64,000 nt of DNA from positions 496,001 to 560,000 of the forward strand of contig OZ271856.1 of assembly GCA_965601975.1 (NCBI GenBank), read 5' to 3'. Shown one piece after another: positions 7,571-16,859 of the stretch. The notes under the pieces were generated by a model. It did no database searches. It worked only from the letters and a program-made list of their open reading frames with translations, and was not told the origin of the DNA. Numbering within the stretch: the stretch's first letter is position 1; the number at the start of each line of letters is the position of its first letter. Source of the stretch: JANQIO01 sp965601975. GTDB taxonomy: Bacteria; Pseudomonadota; Gammaproteobacteria; Pseudomonadales; Halieaceae. The translations under genes were made by a program, and so were the position numbers.

Positions 7571-8942
7571 CTCCCTAATTGCTTTGATTCAGCAGAGCGT
7601 GGATATCGTCGTTATCTGGACGACGTTGCTATCTACTTCCTTGTTGTTTGAAATTGAATGGCAACCCATTTTCAGTGGCGCGGTCATTGTCGCGTCATTG
7701 TTGTTCTGTCTGCTGGGTCGCCAATATCACCTGTACGGTTCCTGGAGAACGGAAAGCATCGCCGCCGAAGTCAGGCAGGTCCTGGCCACGTGGGTCAGCG
7801 TGGTGCTCTGCCTTTTGCTCGTGGCGTATTCACTGAAAATTTCTGATCAGTATTCGCGACGGGTGATGCTGGCCTGGATGGTGCTGGCGCCCTTGAACCT
7901 ATCCATCTTCCGCGCGTTCCTGCGCACGCTACTGCACCAGGCCCGCATCGACGGTCGCAACTCACGCCGCGTTGCCGTGGCGGGCTGCGGTACGCTGGCG
8001 AGAGATTTGGTCAACAACTTTCGCGACAACCAGTGGATGGGCATTCACGTGGTTGGCGTTTACGACGATGAAGGTATGTCAGTTCAGGACGCTGCTGACA
8101 CCGGTCTCGTTTATCTGGGTGATCTTGATCAGCTGTTGCGGGACACCCGCCGTGGCCACTTCGATGAGGTCTATATCGCCCTGCCAATGACAGCCGTTGA
8201 GACGATACGGGAAACGATCGACGGCCTGGCGGATTGCTCTGTGCAGGTCACGCTCGTGCCGGACCTGATGACATTTAAGCTGGTGAACTCGCGCATCCGC
8301 AACGTGGGGCCCATGCCCGTAATCAGCGTCTACGATTCGCCACTGGATGAAAGCGGTTACCTGCTCAAGCGGCTTGAAGACCTGGCGGTGGCAAGCGTGT
8401 GCCTGTTGATCGTTTCCATTCCCATGCTATTTATCGCATTGGGCATCAAGCTCACTTCGCGTGGTCCGGTGATATTTCGACAGCGGCGATATGGCATCAG
8501 TGGCGAGGAGATCTATGTCTGGAAGTTCCGCACCATGACGGTGTGTGAAGACGGAGACCGTATCGTGCAGGCGCAGGCCAACGATCAGCGTGTTACGCGC
8601 TTCGGTGCGTTTCTGCGTCGAACCTCCCTCGATGAACTCCCACAGTTCTTCAATGTGTTGCAGGGCAGCATGTCAGTGGTAGGCCCACGCCCCCATGCCG
8701 TGGCGCACAATGAAGAATATCGGGCGACGATTGAAGGTTACATGCTGCGCCACCTGGTCAAGCCAGGCATTACGGGCTGGGCGCAGGTAAATGGCTGGCG
8801 CGGTGAGACTGACACACTGGACAAGATGGAGCGACGCGTCGAGCACGACCTCTACTACATTCGCAATTGGTCATTGCGGCTCGACATCTTCATCATTCTC
8901 ATGACAGTCTTTAGAGGCTTCACCGGGAAACAGGCCTACTAG
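7539..8942 (+). CDS. Undecaprenyl-phosphate sugar phosphotransferase (WcaJ/WbaP family)
   Basis: A 467-residue polyisoprenyl-phosphate hexose-1-phosphate transferase that starts repeat-unit synthesis on the inner membrane. Four N-terminal hydrophobic segments lie within residues 10-130. They are followed by a CoA-binding-like Rossmann segment (RVAVAGCGTLARDLVNNF, near 143-160). The catalytic PF02397-type domain begins with a membrane helix near residue 280. It contains KFRTM (about 329), RRTSLDELPQFFNVLQG (about 360-376) and VGPRP (about 381-385). All signature residues are present. The usual substrate is UDP-glucose or UDP-galactose; which one is not evident here. It overlaps the upstream gene by 32 bp. 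Confidence 0.95.
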   Translation: MSRSGFARSNNSLIALIQQSVDIVVIWTTLLSTSLLFEIEWQPIFSGAVIVASLLFCLLGRQYHLYGSWRTESIAAEVRQVLATWVSVVLCLLLVAYSLKISDQYSRRVMLAWMVLAPLNLSIFRAFLRTLLHQARIDGRNSRRVAVAGCGTLARDLVNNFRDNQWMGIHVVGVYDDEGMSVQDAADTGLVYLGDLDQLLRDTRRGHFDEVYIALPMTAVETIRETIDGLADCSVQVTLVPDLMTFKLVNSRIRNVGPMPVISVYDSPLDESGYLLKRLEDLAVASVCLLIVSIPMLFIALGIKLTSRGPVIFRQRRYGISGEEIYVWKFRTMTVCEDGDRIVQAQANDQRVTRFGAFLRRTSLDELPQFFNVLQGSMSVVGPRPHAVAHNEEYRATIEGYMLRHLVKPGITGWAQVNGWRGETDTLDKMERRVEHDLYYIRNWSLRLDIFIILMTVFRGFTGKQAY

Positions 8943-8950
8943 ACTTGTAG

Positions 8951-10330
8951 ATGACAGACTCCGCGGCCGGTCACGGCCGATATCTCTTTGGCTTCCTGTT
9001 ATTCATCGTTGCCTGGGCGCCAATACCCACGGGTAGCTACTGGCCGTGGCCGCTGTGGCTGCTGATCGGGCTGATCTTCCTGCTGGCTTCGGCCGCGCTT
9101 TTGCAGTTGGCGCGCGGCAAGCTCCTTCTTTCCCCGCTGATCTGGCAGGCTAGATTTCCACTCGCTTGTCTCGTCCTGGTGCAGCTGTGGGTGTTTGTGC
9201 AGACGCTTCCCACACCGTTCCAGACAGATGACTCCTGGGCTACGCGCACGCGTCTGTTCCAGGGCCTGGCATACACCGTCTTCTTCTGTCTCGTGCTTCA
9301 GCTCACAACGACACAGCGGCGGATAAGGCAGCTTTGCTATGCAGTGGTTCTGGGCGGGGTGTTCCAGGCGGCCTACGGCGGGTTTATGACCTTGTCAGGG
9401 CTGGAGTATGGCTTTTTCTATGAGAAGCAGCGTTATCTGGGTGTAGCAACGGGGACATTCCTGGCGCGTCCTCACCTGGCCGGATTCCTGGTGCTGGCGC
9501 TTGCGCTGGGCATCGGACTACTACTGGCGGATCTGGAAAAAGAACCTGCGCACAGCTGGCGAGAGTTCTGGCGCCGCGTGGTAAATACTTTGCTGGGCTC
9601 CAAGCTTCGCCTGCGTTTGTTCCTCGCCATAATGGTCATCGGCCTGGTGTTAACCCGCTCGCGCATGGGCAATGCCGCTTTCTTCACCGGGCTGGTCAGC
9701 ATGGGTTTGCTGACCTTGTATCTGCAGCAACGGCTAACACGTAATGCGCTGATCCTCTTTGCCAGCCTACTGGTCATTGATGCACTGATCGTCGGTAATT
9801 GGTTCGGCTTCGACAAGGTTGTCGATAGGCTGGAGCAGACCAGCTTCGCCACAGAGCAGCGAGATGACGTGTCTGTTTACACATTCACGATGTTGAAAGA
9901 GCACTGGCTCACAGGAATCGGGGCCGGGACTTTCTACTCGAACTTCCCGCGCTACAAGGGCCCCGAAATCCGGCAGTTCTGGTATCACGCCCACAATGAT
10001 TACGTTGAGCTATGGGCCGAGTTTGGTCTGATAGGGTTCGCACCCATGGTGGCCTTTGTGGTCGCATCAGGCTGGGCCGCCATACAGGCACAGCGCAGGC
10101 GACGCGCGCGCCTGTACAAGTCGATGGGTTTCTCGGCCAGCATGGCCGTCGTGTGGCTCCTGATGTCGTCCTGGGTAGATTTCAATATGAATATCCCGGC
10201 CAACGCCTTGACCTTCCTTCTGATCATGGCGCTGGCCTGGGTGGCGCTGTACCAGGAGGAACCGCGACCGCGACGTCGAGCGGCCTACGGGCGGCCCGCT
10301 GAAATGGGCGAGGCGAGCGCGCATGCTTGA
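8951..10330 (+). CDS. O-antigen ligase/polymerase family protein (Wzy_C)
   Basis: A 459-residue polytopic membrane protein with about ten or more hydrophobic segments. A large periplasmic loop near residues 310-355 contains WLTGIGAGTFYSNFPRYKGP and the diagnostic HAHNDYVELWAEFG. Proteins of this family polymerise lipid-linked repeats or ligate glycan to an acceptor. Position right after the priming transferase favours a polymerase or ligase for this polysaccharide. A second Wzy-like tail is present at the left edge of the window, so this locus probably has two such enzymes. It overlaps the next gene by 8 bp. Confidence 0.88.
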   Translation: MTDSAAGHGRYLFGFLLFIVAWAPIPTGSYWPWPLWLLIGLIFLLASAALLQLARGKLLLSPLIWQARFPLACLVLVQLWVFVQTLPTPFQTDDSWATRTRLFQGLAYTVFFCLVLQLTTTQRRIRQLCYAVVLGGVFQAAYGGFMTLSGLEYGFFYEKQRYLGVATGTFLARPHLAGFLVLALALGIGLLLADLEKEPAHSWREFWRRVVNTLLGSKLRLRLFLAIMVIGLVLTRSRMGNAAFFTGLVSMGLLTLYLQQRLTRNALILFASLLVIDALIVGNWFGFDKVVDRLEQTSFATEQRDDVSVYTFTMLKEHWLTGIGAGTFYSNFPRYKGPEIRQFWYHAHNDYVELWAEFGLIGFAPMVAFVVASGWAAIQAQRRRRARLYKSMGFSASMAVVWLLMSSWVDFNMNIPANALTFLLIMALAWVALYQEEPRPRRRAAYGRPAEMGEASAHA

Positions 10331-10721
10331 CCGCGGTATTCATGCGCTACTTGCCGTGCTGGCGATTGGCTGGCTGTCCCTGGCAGCCTCTCCGACACTG
10401 GCGGATACACAGATCCTGGTGTTCGAAGAAGCACCAGAAGGGGCCATCGAACTGGGCGAAGTCACAGCCACCAGCAAACAATTCACTGGCCGCACCGAAA
10501 GCGGCAAACGCAGCTACGTCATCCGCGAGCTGCAGCACCAGGCCGCGAAACTGGGCGCAAATGCGCTGGTGATCACCCAGATGCAGCGTATCCAGACTGT
10601 GGAGCCCCGCTACGGGCTCAGGCGCGGCTCCATGCAGTACGAGAAGATCTACCATTTCGTGGGCAACGGCCTCGCCATCAGGGTCTCAGAGGCCCACACG
10701 GGCCCGTCTGACGGCCCCTAG
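10323..10721 (+). CDS. Small secreted protein of unknown function (RcsF/YbjQ-like core motif)
   Basis: A 132-residue protein with a clear signal peptide (ALLAVLAIGWLSLAASPTLA, cleavage near residue 28). The mature part has ELGEVTATSKQF, then QHQAAKLGANALVITQMQ, a motif seen in small periplasmic domains such as RcsF and YbjQ/DUF74-like proteins (helix followed by a GANA-hydrophobic strand). No cysteines remain in the mature part, so RcsF-type disulfides are impossible. Its start lies inside the end of the Wzy-like gene, so it is co-transcribed with the export operon, of which it is the last member. Function is not known. Confidence 0.5.
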   Translation: MLDRGIHALLAVLAIGWLSLAASPTLADTQILVFEEAPEGAIELGEVTATSKQFTGRTESGKRSYVIRELQHQAAKLGANALVITQMQRIQTVEPRYGLRRGSMQYEKIYHFVGNGLAIRVSEAHTGPSDGP

Positions 10722-10811
10722 ACCGCGCGGTACGGATCTAGCCCCGAATAGCTCGGCCACTGGTTATTTAGTAAACTCCCGACGCGAATTGGGGCTCCCC
10801 CGGGGATCTAG

Positions 10812-12119
10812 GTGTATAAGGACGAATTACAAAACCGAGTTGCACAAGGCGACGCGGTGATAGGGATATTTGGGCTGGGCTATGTCGGCCTGCCGCTGGT
10901 ACTGCGCTTCGTCGAGGCGGGCTTCCCGGTGGTTGGTTTCGATATCGACGACAGCAAGATAACTGCGCTCAGCGACGGTAAAAGCTATATCAAGCACATC
11001 GCTGATGCCCGGGTGGCCGAGGCGCTCGCCGGCGGCTTCAAGGCAACTTCGAATTTCTCCGAGGTGGCCTCGCTGGATGTTGCCATCCTCTGCGTTCCCA
11101 CGCCGCTCAGCCGGCACCGGGAGCCTGACCTCAGCTATATCGAATCCACCGTGGACGCCATGCTGCCGCACCTCAAGGCGGGCCAGCTGCTGTCCCTGGA
11201 GAGCACCACCTATCCCGGCACCACGGAGGAAGTGATCCTGCCCAGGCTGGAGAGCCGCGGATTCAACGTGGGCGAGGACTACTTCCTGGTGTATTCGCCG
11301 GAGCGGGAAGATCCCGGCAATCCCCAGTTCGATACCAAGTCGATCCCCAAGATTTGCGGTGGGCACACGGAACATTGTCTGCAGTTGGGCGAACAGCTTT
11401 ACAGCGCCGCGGTCGACCAGGTCGTGCCGGTGTCGTCCACACGCACCGCCGAGATGACCAAGCTGCTGGAGAACATCCACCGCTCCGTCAATATCGGGTT
11501 GGTCAACGAGATGAAGATGGTTGCGGACCGCATGGATATTGATATCCACGAGGTGATCAACGCGGCCGCCACCAAGCCCTTCGGGTTCACGGCCTACTAC
11601 CCGGGGCCGGGGCTGGGTGGGCACTGCATTCCCATCGACCCGTTTTACCTGACCTGGAAGGCGCGCGAGTACGACCTGAACACCCGCTTTATCGAGCTGG
11701 CCGGTGAAGTGAACACCTACATGCCGGAATATGTCATCAGTAAACTGGGCGCCGCCCTGAACGACCGCCAGAAGCCGCTGCACGGCAGCAAGGTGCTGGT
11801 GCTGGGCGTGGCCTACAAGAAGAACGTGGATGACATGCGCGAATCACCTTCGCTGAAACTGATCGACCTGCTACAGAAGGCCGGTGCCGAGGTCAGCTAT
11901 GCCGACCCGCATGTGCCGCGCATCCCGCATACCCGGGCTTACCATTTCGACCTGGCTGCGGCAGAGCTGACAGAGGAAGTAGTGGCTGCCCAGGATGCGC
12001 TGTTGCTGGCCACGGACCACGACGACTTCGATTACGACAGCCTGCTCAGCTGGGCATCGCTGATGATCGATACCCGCGGGCGCTATCCCGCCGGTGCAGA
12101 GAAGGTGGTAAAGGCCTGA
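10812..12119 (+). CDS. wbpA: UDP-N-acetylglucosamine 6-dehydrogenase
   Basis: A 435-residue NAD-dependent nucleotide-sugar dehydrogenase, predicted to oxidise UDP-GlcNAc to UDP-GlcNAcA, the first step of the WbpABED pathway. The Rossmann motif GIFGLGYVGLPL lies at residues 18-29. The catalytic cysteine sits in GGHCIPIDPFYL near residues 271-282. The C-terminal domain has the conserved VLGVAYKKNVDDMRESPS. The GTG at 10812 is chosen because MYKDEL gives the usual length; a GGGG stretch lies about 8 nt upstream. Three tightly linked genes for the next steps follow, which decides for UDP-GlcNAc rather than UDP-Glc or UDP-ManNAc dehydrogenase. Confidence 0.9.
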   Translation: MYKDELQNRVAQGDAVIGIFGLGYVGLPLVLRFVEAGFPVVGFDIDDSKITALSDGKSYIKHIADARVAEALAGGFKATSNFSEVASLDVAILCVPTPLSRHREPDLSYIESTVDAMLPHLKAGQLLSLESTTYPGTTEEVILPRLESRGFNVGEDYFLVYSPEREDPGNPQFDTKSIPKICGGHTEHCLQLGEQLYSAAVDQVVPVSSTRTAEMTKLLENIHRSVNIGLVNEMKMVADRMDIDIHEVINAAATKPFGFTAYYPGPGLGGHCIPIDPFYLTWKAREYDLNTRFIELAGEVNTYMPEYVISKLGAALNDRQKPLHGSKVLVLGVAYKKNVDDMRESPSLKLIDLLQKAGAEVSYADPHVPRIPHTRAYHFDLAAAELTEEVVAAQDALLLATDHDDFDYDSLLSWASLMIDTRGRYPAGAEKVVKA

Positions 12120-12121
12120 CC

Positions 12122-13087
12122 ATGAGCGAGAAGCACTTTGCAATGATCGGCGCCGCCGGCTACATCGCGCCGCGCCACATGGAGGCTATCAGCGCCACCG
12201 GCAATCGACTGGTCGCGGCACTGGACCCTAACGATTCTGTCGGCATCATCGACCGGTATTTCCCCGACGCGGATTTCTTCACCGAGTTCGAGCGCTTCGA
12301 CCGCCACCTCGATCTGCTCCGGCGCAAGGGGGAGGGCGTGGACTACGTGAGCATCGCCTCGCCCAACTACCTGCACGACTCGCATATCCGCTTTGCGCTG
12401 CGCACCGATGCCCACGCCATCTGCGAGAAGCCGTTGGTCCTGAACCCCTGGAATATCGACGCCCTGGCGGAATTCGAGCAGGATCACGGGCGCCGCGTGT
12501 ACACCATTTTGCAGCTGCGCCTGCACCCCGCGATCATCGCGCTGAAGCAACGTGTCGAAGCCGCACTGGCGGAAGACCCTTCAAAGCAGTTTGAGGTGGA
12601 GCTGACTTACCTTACCAGTCGCGGTCACTGGTACATGGTGTCGTGGAAGGGAAACCGCTCGATGTCTGGTGGAATCGCCACCAACATCGGCGTGCATTTC
12701 TTCGATATGTTGGGGTGGGTGTTTGGCGAGCTGACTCACCAGGAGGTTTACCTTGGAGAGAAGCGTGCAGCCTCAGGCATGCTGCAGTTCAAGCACGCCC
12801 GCGTGCGCTGGTTCCTCTCCATCGACTACGACTACCTCCCCGCCGAGATCAAGGCGACCGGCCAGCGCACCTATCGCTCCATTACCGTGGATGGTGAAGA
12901 GATCGAGTTCTCCGGAGGCTTTACTGACCTGCACACGGCCAGCTACCAGGACATTCTCGACGGCGGCGGGTTTGGGCTCGAAGATGCCCGGCGCAGTATC
13001 GAAATCGTGCAGCAGATCCGCGAGGCCGACACCGTCCCCAGGCCGGAAGACGCCCACCCCTTCATTCCCGCTGTCGCCGCCCGATGA
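12122..13087 (+). CDS. wbpB: UDP-N-acetyl-2-amino-2-deoxyglucuronate dehydrogenase (Gfo/Idh/MocA)
   Basis: A 321-residue cytoplasmic oxidoreductase that oxidises the C3 hydroxyl of UDP-GlcNAcA to the 3-keto sugar. The N-terminal Rossmann segment (MIGAAGYIAPRHMEAI) and the Gfo/Idh/MocA catalytic CEKPL (about residues 101-105) are present. The downstream SGGIATNIGVHFFDML (about 181-196) carries the histidine usual for WbpB. It starts 2 bp after wbpA and overlaps wbpD by 4 bp. In Pseudomonas aeruginosa WbpB works with WbpE in a coupled NAD-recycling reaction, and the same partners are adjacent here. Confidence 0.9.
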   Translation: MSEKHFAMIGAAGYIAPRHMEAISATGNRLVAALDPNDSVGIIDRYFPDADFFTEFERFDRHLDLLRRKGEGVDYVSIASPNYLHDSHIRFALRTDAHAICEKPLVLNPWNIDALAEFEQDHGRRVYTILQLRLHPAIIALKQRVEAALAEDPSKQFEVELTYLTSRGHWYMVSWKGNRSMSGGIATNIGVHFFDMLGWVFGELTHQEVYLGEKRAASGMLQFKHARVRWFLSIDYDYLPAEIKATGQRTYRSITVDGEEIEFSGGFTDLHTASYQDILDGGGFGLEDARRSIEIVQQIREADTVPRPEDAHPFIPAVAAR

Positions 13088-13665
13088 GCCAGGCGGCCCA
13101 GGTTCACGCCAGTGCCGTGGTCGACGAGGGTGCCGAGATCGGTGCGGGCACCAAGGTCTGGCATTTCGTCCATGTATGCGGCGGGGCGCGCATCGGCGCG
13201 GACTGCACGCTTGGCCAGAACGTGTTCGTGGCAGACGGTGTGGTGATCGGGAATCGCGTCAAGATACAGAACAACGTATCGGTCTATGACGGTGTCACCA
13301 TAGACGACGACGTGTTCTGCGGCCCCAGCATGGTGTTCACCAATGTCTTCAATCCACGCGCCGCGGTAGAGCGCAAGGATGAGTTCCGCCCCACCCGCGT
13401 CTGCCGGGGCGCCAGCCTCGGCGCGAACTGCACCATCGTCTGCGGCGTAACCATCGGCGAGTATGCGTTTGTCGGTGCCGGGGCTGTGGTCACCGAAGAC
13501 GTGCCGGCCTTCGCGCTGGTGGTGGGTGTGCCGAGTCGCCAGACCGGGTGGATGAGTGAAGCTGGCGAAAAGTTGGATTTACCTGTGTCCGGCAAGGGCA
13601 GGGCGAGCTGCCCCCGCTCCGGTGTCGAGTATGAGCTGTCCGGCAATACCCTGAGCCGCGCCTGA
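13084..13665 (+). CDS. wbpD: UDP-2-acetamido-3-amino-2,3-dideoxy-glucuronate N-acetyltransferase
   Basis: A 193-residue left-handed beta-helix acetyltransferase. Hexapeptide repeats run from about residue 12 to 150 (GAGTKVWHF, IGADCTLG, IGNRVKIQ, IGEYAFVGAGAVV). The insert FTNVFNPRAAVERKDEFRPT near residues 90-110 is typical of WbpD/WlbB. The C-terminal tail CPRSGVEYELSG is also characteristic. It acetylates the 3-amino group made by WbpE to give UDP-GlcNAc(3NAc)A. It overlaps wbpB by 4 bp and ends 1 bp before wbpE. Confidence 0.92.
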   Translation: MSQAAQVHASAVVDEGAEIGAGTKVWHFVHVCGGARIGADCTLGQNVFVADGVVIGNRVKIQNNVSVYDGVTIDDDVFCGPSMVFTNVFNPRAAVERKDEFRPTRVCRGASLGANCTIVCGVTIGEYAFVGAGAVVTEDVPAFALVVGVPSRQTGWMSEAGEKLDLPVSGKGRASCPRSGVEYELSGNTLSRA

Positions 13666-13666
13666 C

Positions 13667-14785
13667 ATGCAGTTCATCGACCTGAAATCCCAGTATGCCG
13701 CGCTGAAGGAGCGTATCGACCAGCGCATCCATGCAGTGCTGGATCACGGCCAGTACATCATGGGGCCCGAGGTGGCCGAGCTGGAGCAGAAGCTGGCCGA
13801 GTTTGCCGGCGTCGAACATGTCATCAGTTGTGCCAATGGTACCGACGCGCTGCAGCTGGCGCTGATGGCACTGGATATTGGCCCTGGTGATGCGGTGATT
13901 ACGTCGCCATTTACCTACTACGCCACCGCTGAATCAATCATGTTGGTGGGCGCGACACCGGTATTCGCCGATATCGACGACGCGACCTTCAATATATCCC
14001 CGGATGCTCTCGAACAGAGTTTTGCCAGCGCCCGGGAATGCTTTGGCGACAAGCTGAAAGCTGTGATGGCGGTGGACATCTTTGGCCTGCCGGCGGACCT
14101 GCCGCGAATCGAGGCACTGTGTGAGCAGCACGGACTGCTACTGATCGACGATGCGGCCCAGGGTTTCGGCGCTGCCATCGAAGGGCGCCGCCTGGGTGGT
14201 TTCGGGCAGATCACGACCACCAGTTTCTTCCCGGCCAAACCCCTTGGCTGCTATGGCGATGGCGGGGCGGTGCTGACCGATGACAGAGACCTTGCCGATA
14301 TCCTGCGCTCACTCAGGGTGCATGGAAAAGGCGAGAACAAGTACGACAACGTCCGCGTCGGCATGAACAGCCGTCTCGATACGATCCAGGCTGCCGTCCT
14401 CCTGGAGAAGCTCGCGGTGTTCGAGCAGGAGCTCGGACTGCGCGAGCAGGTAGCGGCCCGGTATCGGGATGCGCTGCCCGAAGGCCTGGTTCCCCAGGCG
14501 ATTCCCGAGGGGTATTCCAGCAGCTATGCGCAGTTCAGTGTGCGTGCAGCCGATGAGCGCGCAGTCCTCCAGGAAAAGCTCAAATCTGCGGGAATACCGA
14601 CGCAGGTATACTACCCCGTTGCTCTCCATCTCCAGCCGGCGCTGCGGGACCAGGGGCCCGGTGAGGCCAGCCTGCCGATAGCCGAGGCGGTGTGCAGGGA
14701 TATATTCAGCCTGCCCATGTCGCCCTATCTCGCATCGGAAGATCAGGAAACCGCACTCCAGGTCCTGTCACAGCTGATGTCTTGA
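13667..14785 (+). CDS. wbpE: UDP-2-acetamido-2-deoxy-3-oxo-glucuronate aminotransferase (DegT/DnrJ/EryC1/StrS)
   Basis: A 372-residue PLP-dependent sugar aminotransferase that places the 3-amino group. The N-terminus MQFIDLKSQYAALKERID matches WbpE. SCANGTDALQLAL binds the cofactor phosphate near residues 54-66. The PLP lysine is in TSFFPAKPLGCYGDGGA near residues 185-201. The order wbpA-B-D-E without gaps is that of the P. aeruginosa pathway. The C2 epimerase WbpI, needed for the mannuronate isomer, is not in this window. Confidence 0.93.
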   Translation: MQFIDLKSQYAALKERIDQRIHAVLDHGQYIMGPEVAELEQKLAEFAGVEHVISCANGTDALQLALMALDIGPGDAVITSPFTYYATAESIMLVGATPVFADIDDATFNISPDALEQSFASARECFGDKLKAVMAVDIFGLPADLPRIEALCEQHGLLLIDDAAQGFGAAIEGRRLGGFGQITTTSFFPAKPLGCYGDGGAVLTDDRDLADILRSLRVHGKGENKYDNVRVGMNSRLDTIQAAVLLEKLAVFEQELGLREQVAARYRDALPEGLVPQAIPEGYSSSYAQFSVRAADERAVLQEKLKSAGIPTQVYYPVALHLQPALRDQGPGEASLPIAEAVCRDIFSLPMSPYLASEDQETALQVLSQLMS

Positions 14786-14843
14786 CAGGCGGAAGGGTGA
14801 GGAAAAATCAGAGCATTGGATTGTTGAGAGAGGAGCTCTAGCT

Positions 14844-16859
14844 GTGTGCGGTATCTTTGGGTTGGTCGCGAAATCCGGCGCGATGACCGCGGAAGAGTAC
14901 AAAAAGGTTCTCGACCGATTATTCATTTTGTCCGAGTCGCGGGGAAAGGAGTCCGCCGGGATAGCGATCCGTAGCACCGTCGATTCGACAATTTCTGTCC
15001 TGAAAAAAGACATCCGGGCGACAGAGTTGATCAAGACCGCGGGATACCGCAAGACCCTGGATGCGAGCCTCAAAAACGAAGCGCTACCCGCTGCTATCGC
15101 GCATTCACGCCTGGTCACGGATGGCGTTAGTGCCAACAATGACAACAACCAGCCCGTTTACCGGGACGAAATGGTGCTGGTCCACAATGGCATCATCTGT
15201 AACTACAGAGAGCTCTGGGCGCAGCACCGGGATGATATGCAGCCCCGGACTGAGGTCGACTCGGAAGTCCTGCCGGCGCTTATTCGACACGCCCTCGAAG
15301 CAAACGGATCGATCTTCCAGGCACTCAATGAAACTTTCACGCAGATAGAGGGCGCCGCGTCGATTGCCACGTTCCTGGCTGATCGCCCTGTCATGGCCCT
15401 GGCGACCAACACGGGCTCGCTGTATTACAGCAGTAGTGAGAGCGATGATGTTTTCGTGTTTGCCAGTGAAAGCTATATTCTGGACCAGACCATCAACCAG
15501 ACCTGCCTGGCGCGTCTGGGCATGGCGCCTGTCACCTGGTTAGCGCCGAGAAACGCTCTCCTCGTTGAAACGAACACGCTCGCGATCAGCACCTCCGCGC
15601 TAGACATTGACCAGGAATGGGCGCCGGCGCCGGCGAAAATCGACGTCTACTCCATTGGTGCTGTTGAAGAATCCAGCTCACAGCCACGCCGAACCCAAGC
15701 TGCGCCTGTTGGCACGGCATGCAGTGAGGAGGAGAAAAATCTCGTCTTTGATGAGCAGTCACTGCGCTCTTTGAAACGCTGCAGCAAATGCGTACTGCCC
15801 GACTCTTTTCCGTTCATCACTTTCGACGAGGCAGGTGTCTGCAACTACTGCAGAAACTACAAACCCAAGGTGATGAAAGGCGGTATGGATGAGCTGTCCC
15901 GAATCATCGATAGCTATCGCGGCAGCGGTGATCATTTTTGCATCGCTGCTTTCAGTGGCGGCCGTGACAGTAGCTTTGGCCTGCACAAGCTGAAAACGGA
16001 GCTGGATGTCTCGCCGCTTACCTTTACCTATGACTGGGGTATGGTGACGGACCTCGCCAGGCGAAACATTGCGCGCGTTACCGGCAAGCTGGGTCTGGAA
16101 AACATCCTTGTATCTGCTGATATTTCACGTAAACGCGACAATGTTCGCCGCAACATTGAAGCCTGGTTGCGTAGGCCCGACCTCGGGATTATTCCGCTTT
16201 TCATGGCGGGTGATAAACACTTCTTCAAGTGGATGAACGTGCTCAAGCGTCAGAATGGAGTGACGCTCAACATCTGGATGCCCAACCAACTGGAAAATAC
16301 CGATTTCAAGACGGGCTTCTGTGGTGTCCGGCCGGATTTCGACAAGGATGGAGTCGATTCCCTTTCGACGTTCGGGAAGATGCGCATGCCGCTTCACTAC
16401 CTGGGCGAATTCTTACGTAACCCTAGCTACCTCAATCGCTCTGTCTGGGACACACTCAGCGCGTACCAATCCTACTACTTCGAGCCTCGCGAGGGCTTTC
16501 TCTCCCTCTACGACTACGTGGACTGGGATGAAACGACTATCGAGGAAACGTTACAGGCAGAGTACAACTGGGAAACCTCACCAGACACTGACTCCACCTG
16601 GCGGATAGGCGACGGAACCGCAGCCTTCTACAACTATGTGTACATGACCATTGCGGGATTTTCGGAAGTAGACACCTTTCGAAGCAACCAGATTCGAGAG
16701 GGCCAAGTGGACCGGTCAGAGGCCCTGGAAATGGTCATGCAGGAAAACAGGCCACGCTACGCGTCGATTAAATGGTATCTGGACGTGCTGGGGCTGGATT
16801 TCGGCCCGGTCGTCGAGAAGATCAACCAGGCGCCAAAAGTCTACGCGATACCCGGCTAG
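14844..16859 (+). CDS. Class II glutaminase fused to N-acetyl sugar amidotransferase (WbpG-like)
   Basis: A 671-residue two-domain enzyme. Residues 1-250 are an Ntn-type class II glutaminase: MCGIFG places the catalytic cysteine at position 2, and HSRLVTDG and VHNGIICNY are conserved in this fold. After a linker comes a WbpG/WbuX-type synthetase: zinc-binding CSKC (313-316) and CNYC (333-336), then the ATP PP-loop SGGRDSS near 371-377. WbpG-type enzymes turn an acetamido group into an acetamidino group with ammonia, normally supplied by separate HisH/HisF-like proteins. Here the fused glutaminase would supply it. The GTG start is fixed by Cys2 and by AGGAG 8 nt upstream. It lies 58 bp after wbpE, so the likely substrate is the diacetamido-uronate. 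Confidence 0.88.
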   Translation: MCGIFGLVAKSGAMTAEEYKKVLDRLFILSESRGKESAGIAIRSTVDSTISVLKKDIRATELIKTAGYRKTLDASLKNEALPAAIAHSRLVTDGVSANNDNNQPVYRDEMVLVHNGIICNYRELWAQHRDDMQPRTEVDSEVLPALIRHALEANGSIFQALNETFTQIEGAASIATFLADRPVMALATNTGSLYYSSSESDDVFVFASESYILDQTINQTCLARLGMAPVTWLAPRNALLVETNTLAISTSALDIDQEWAPAPAKIDVYSIGAVEESSSQPRRTQAAPVGTACSEEEKNLVFDEQSLRSLKRCSKCVLPDSFPFITFDEAGVCNYCRNYKPKVMKGGMDELSRIIDSYRGSGDHFCIAAFSGGRDSSFGLHKLKTELDVSPLTFTYDWGMVTDLARRNIARVTGKLGLENILVSADISRKRDNVRRNIEAWLRRPDLGIIPLFMAGDKHFFKWMNVLKRQNGVTLNIWMPNQLENTDFKTGFCGVRPDFDKDGVDSLSTFGKMRMPLHYLGEFLRNPSYLNRSVWDTLSAYQSYYFEPREGFLSLYDYVDWDETTIEETLQAEYNWETSPDTDSTWRIGDGTAAFYNYVYMTIAGFSEVDTFRSNQIREGQVDRSEALEMVMQENRPRYASIKWYLDVLGLDFGPVVEKINQAPKVYAIPG

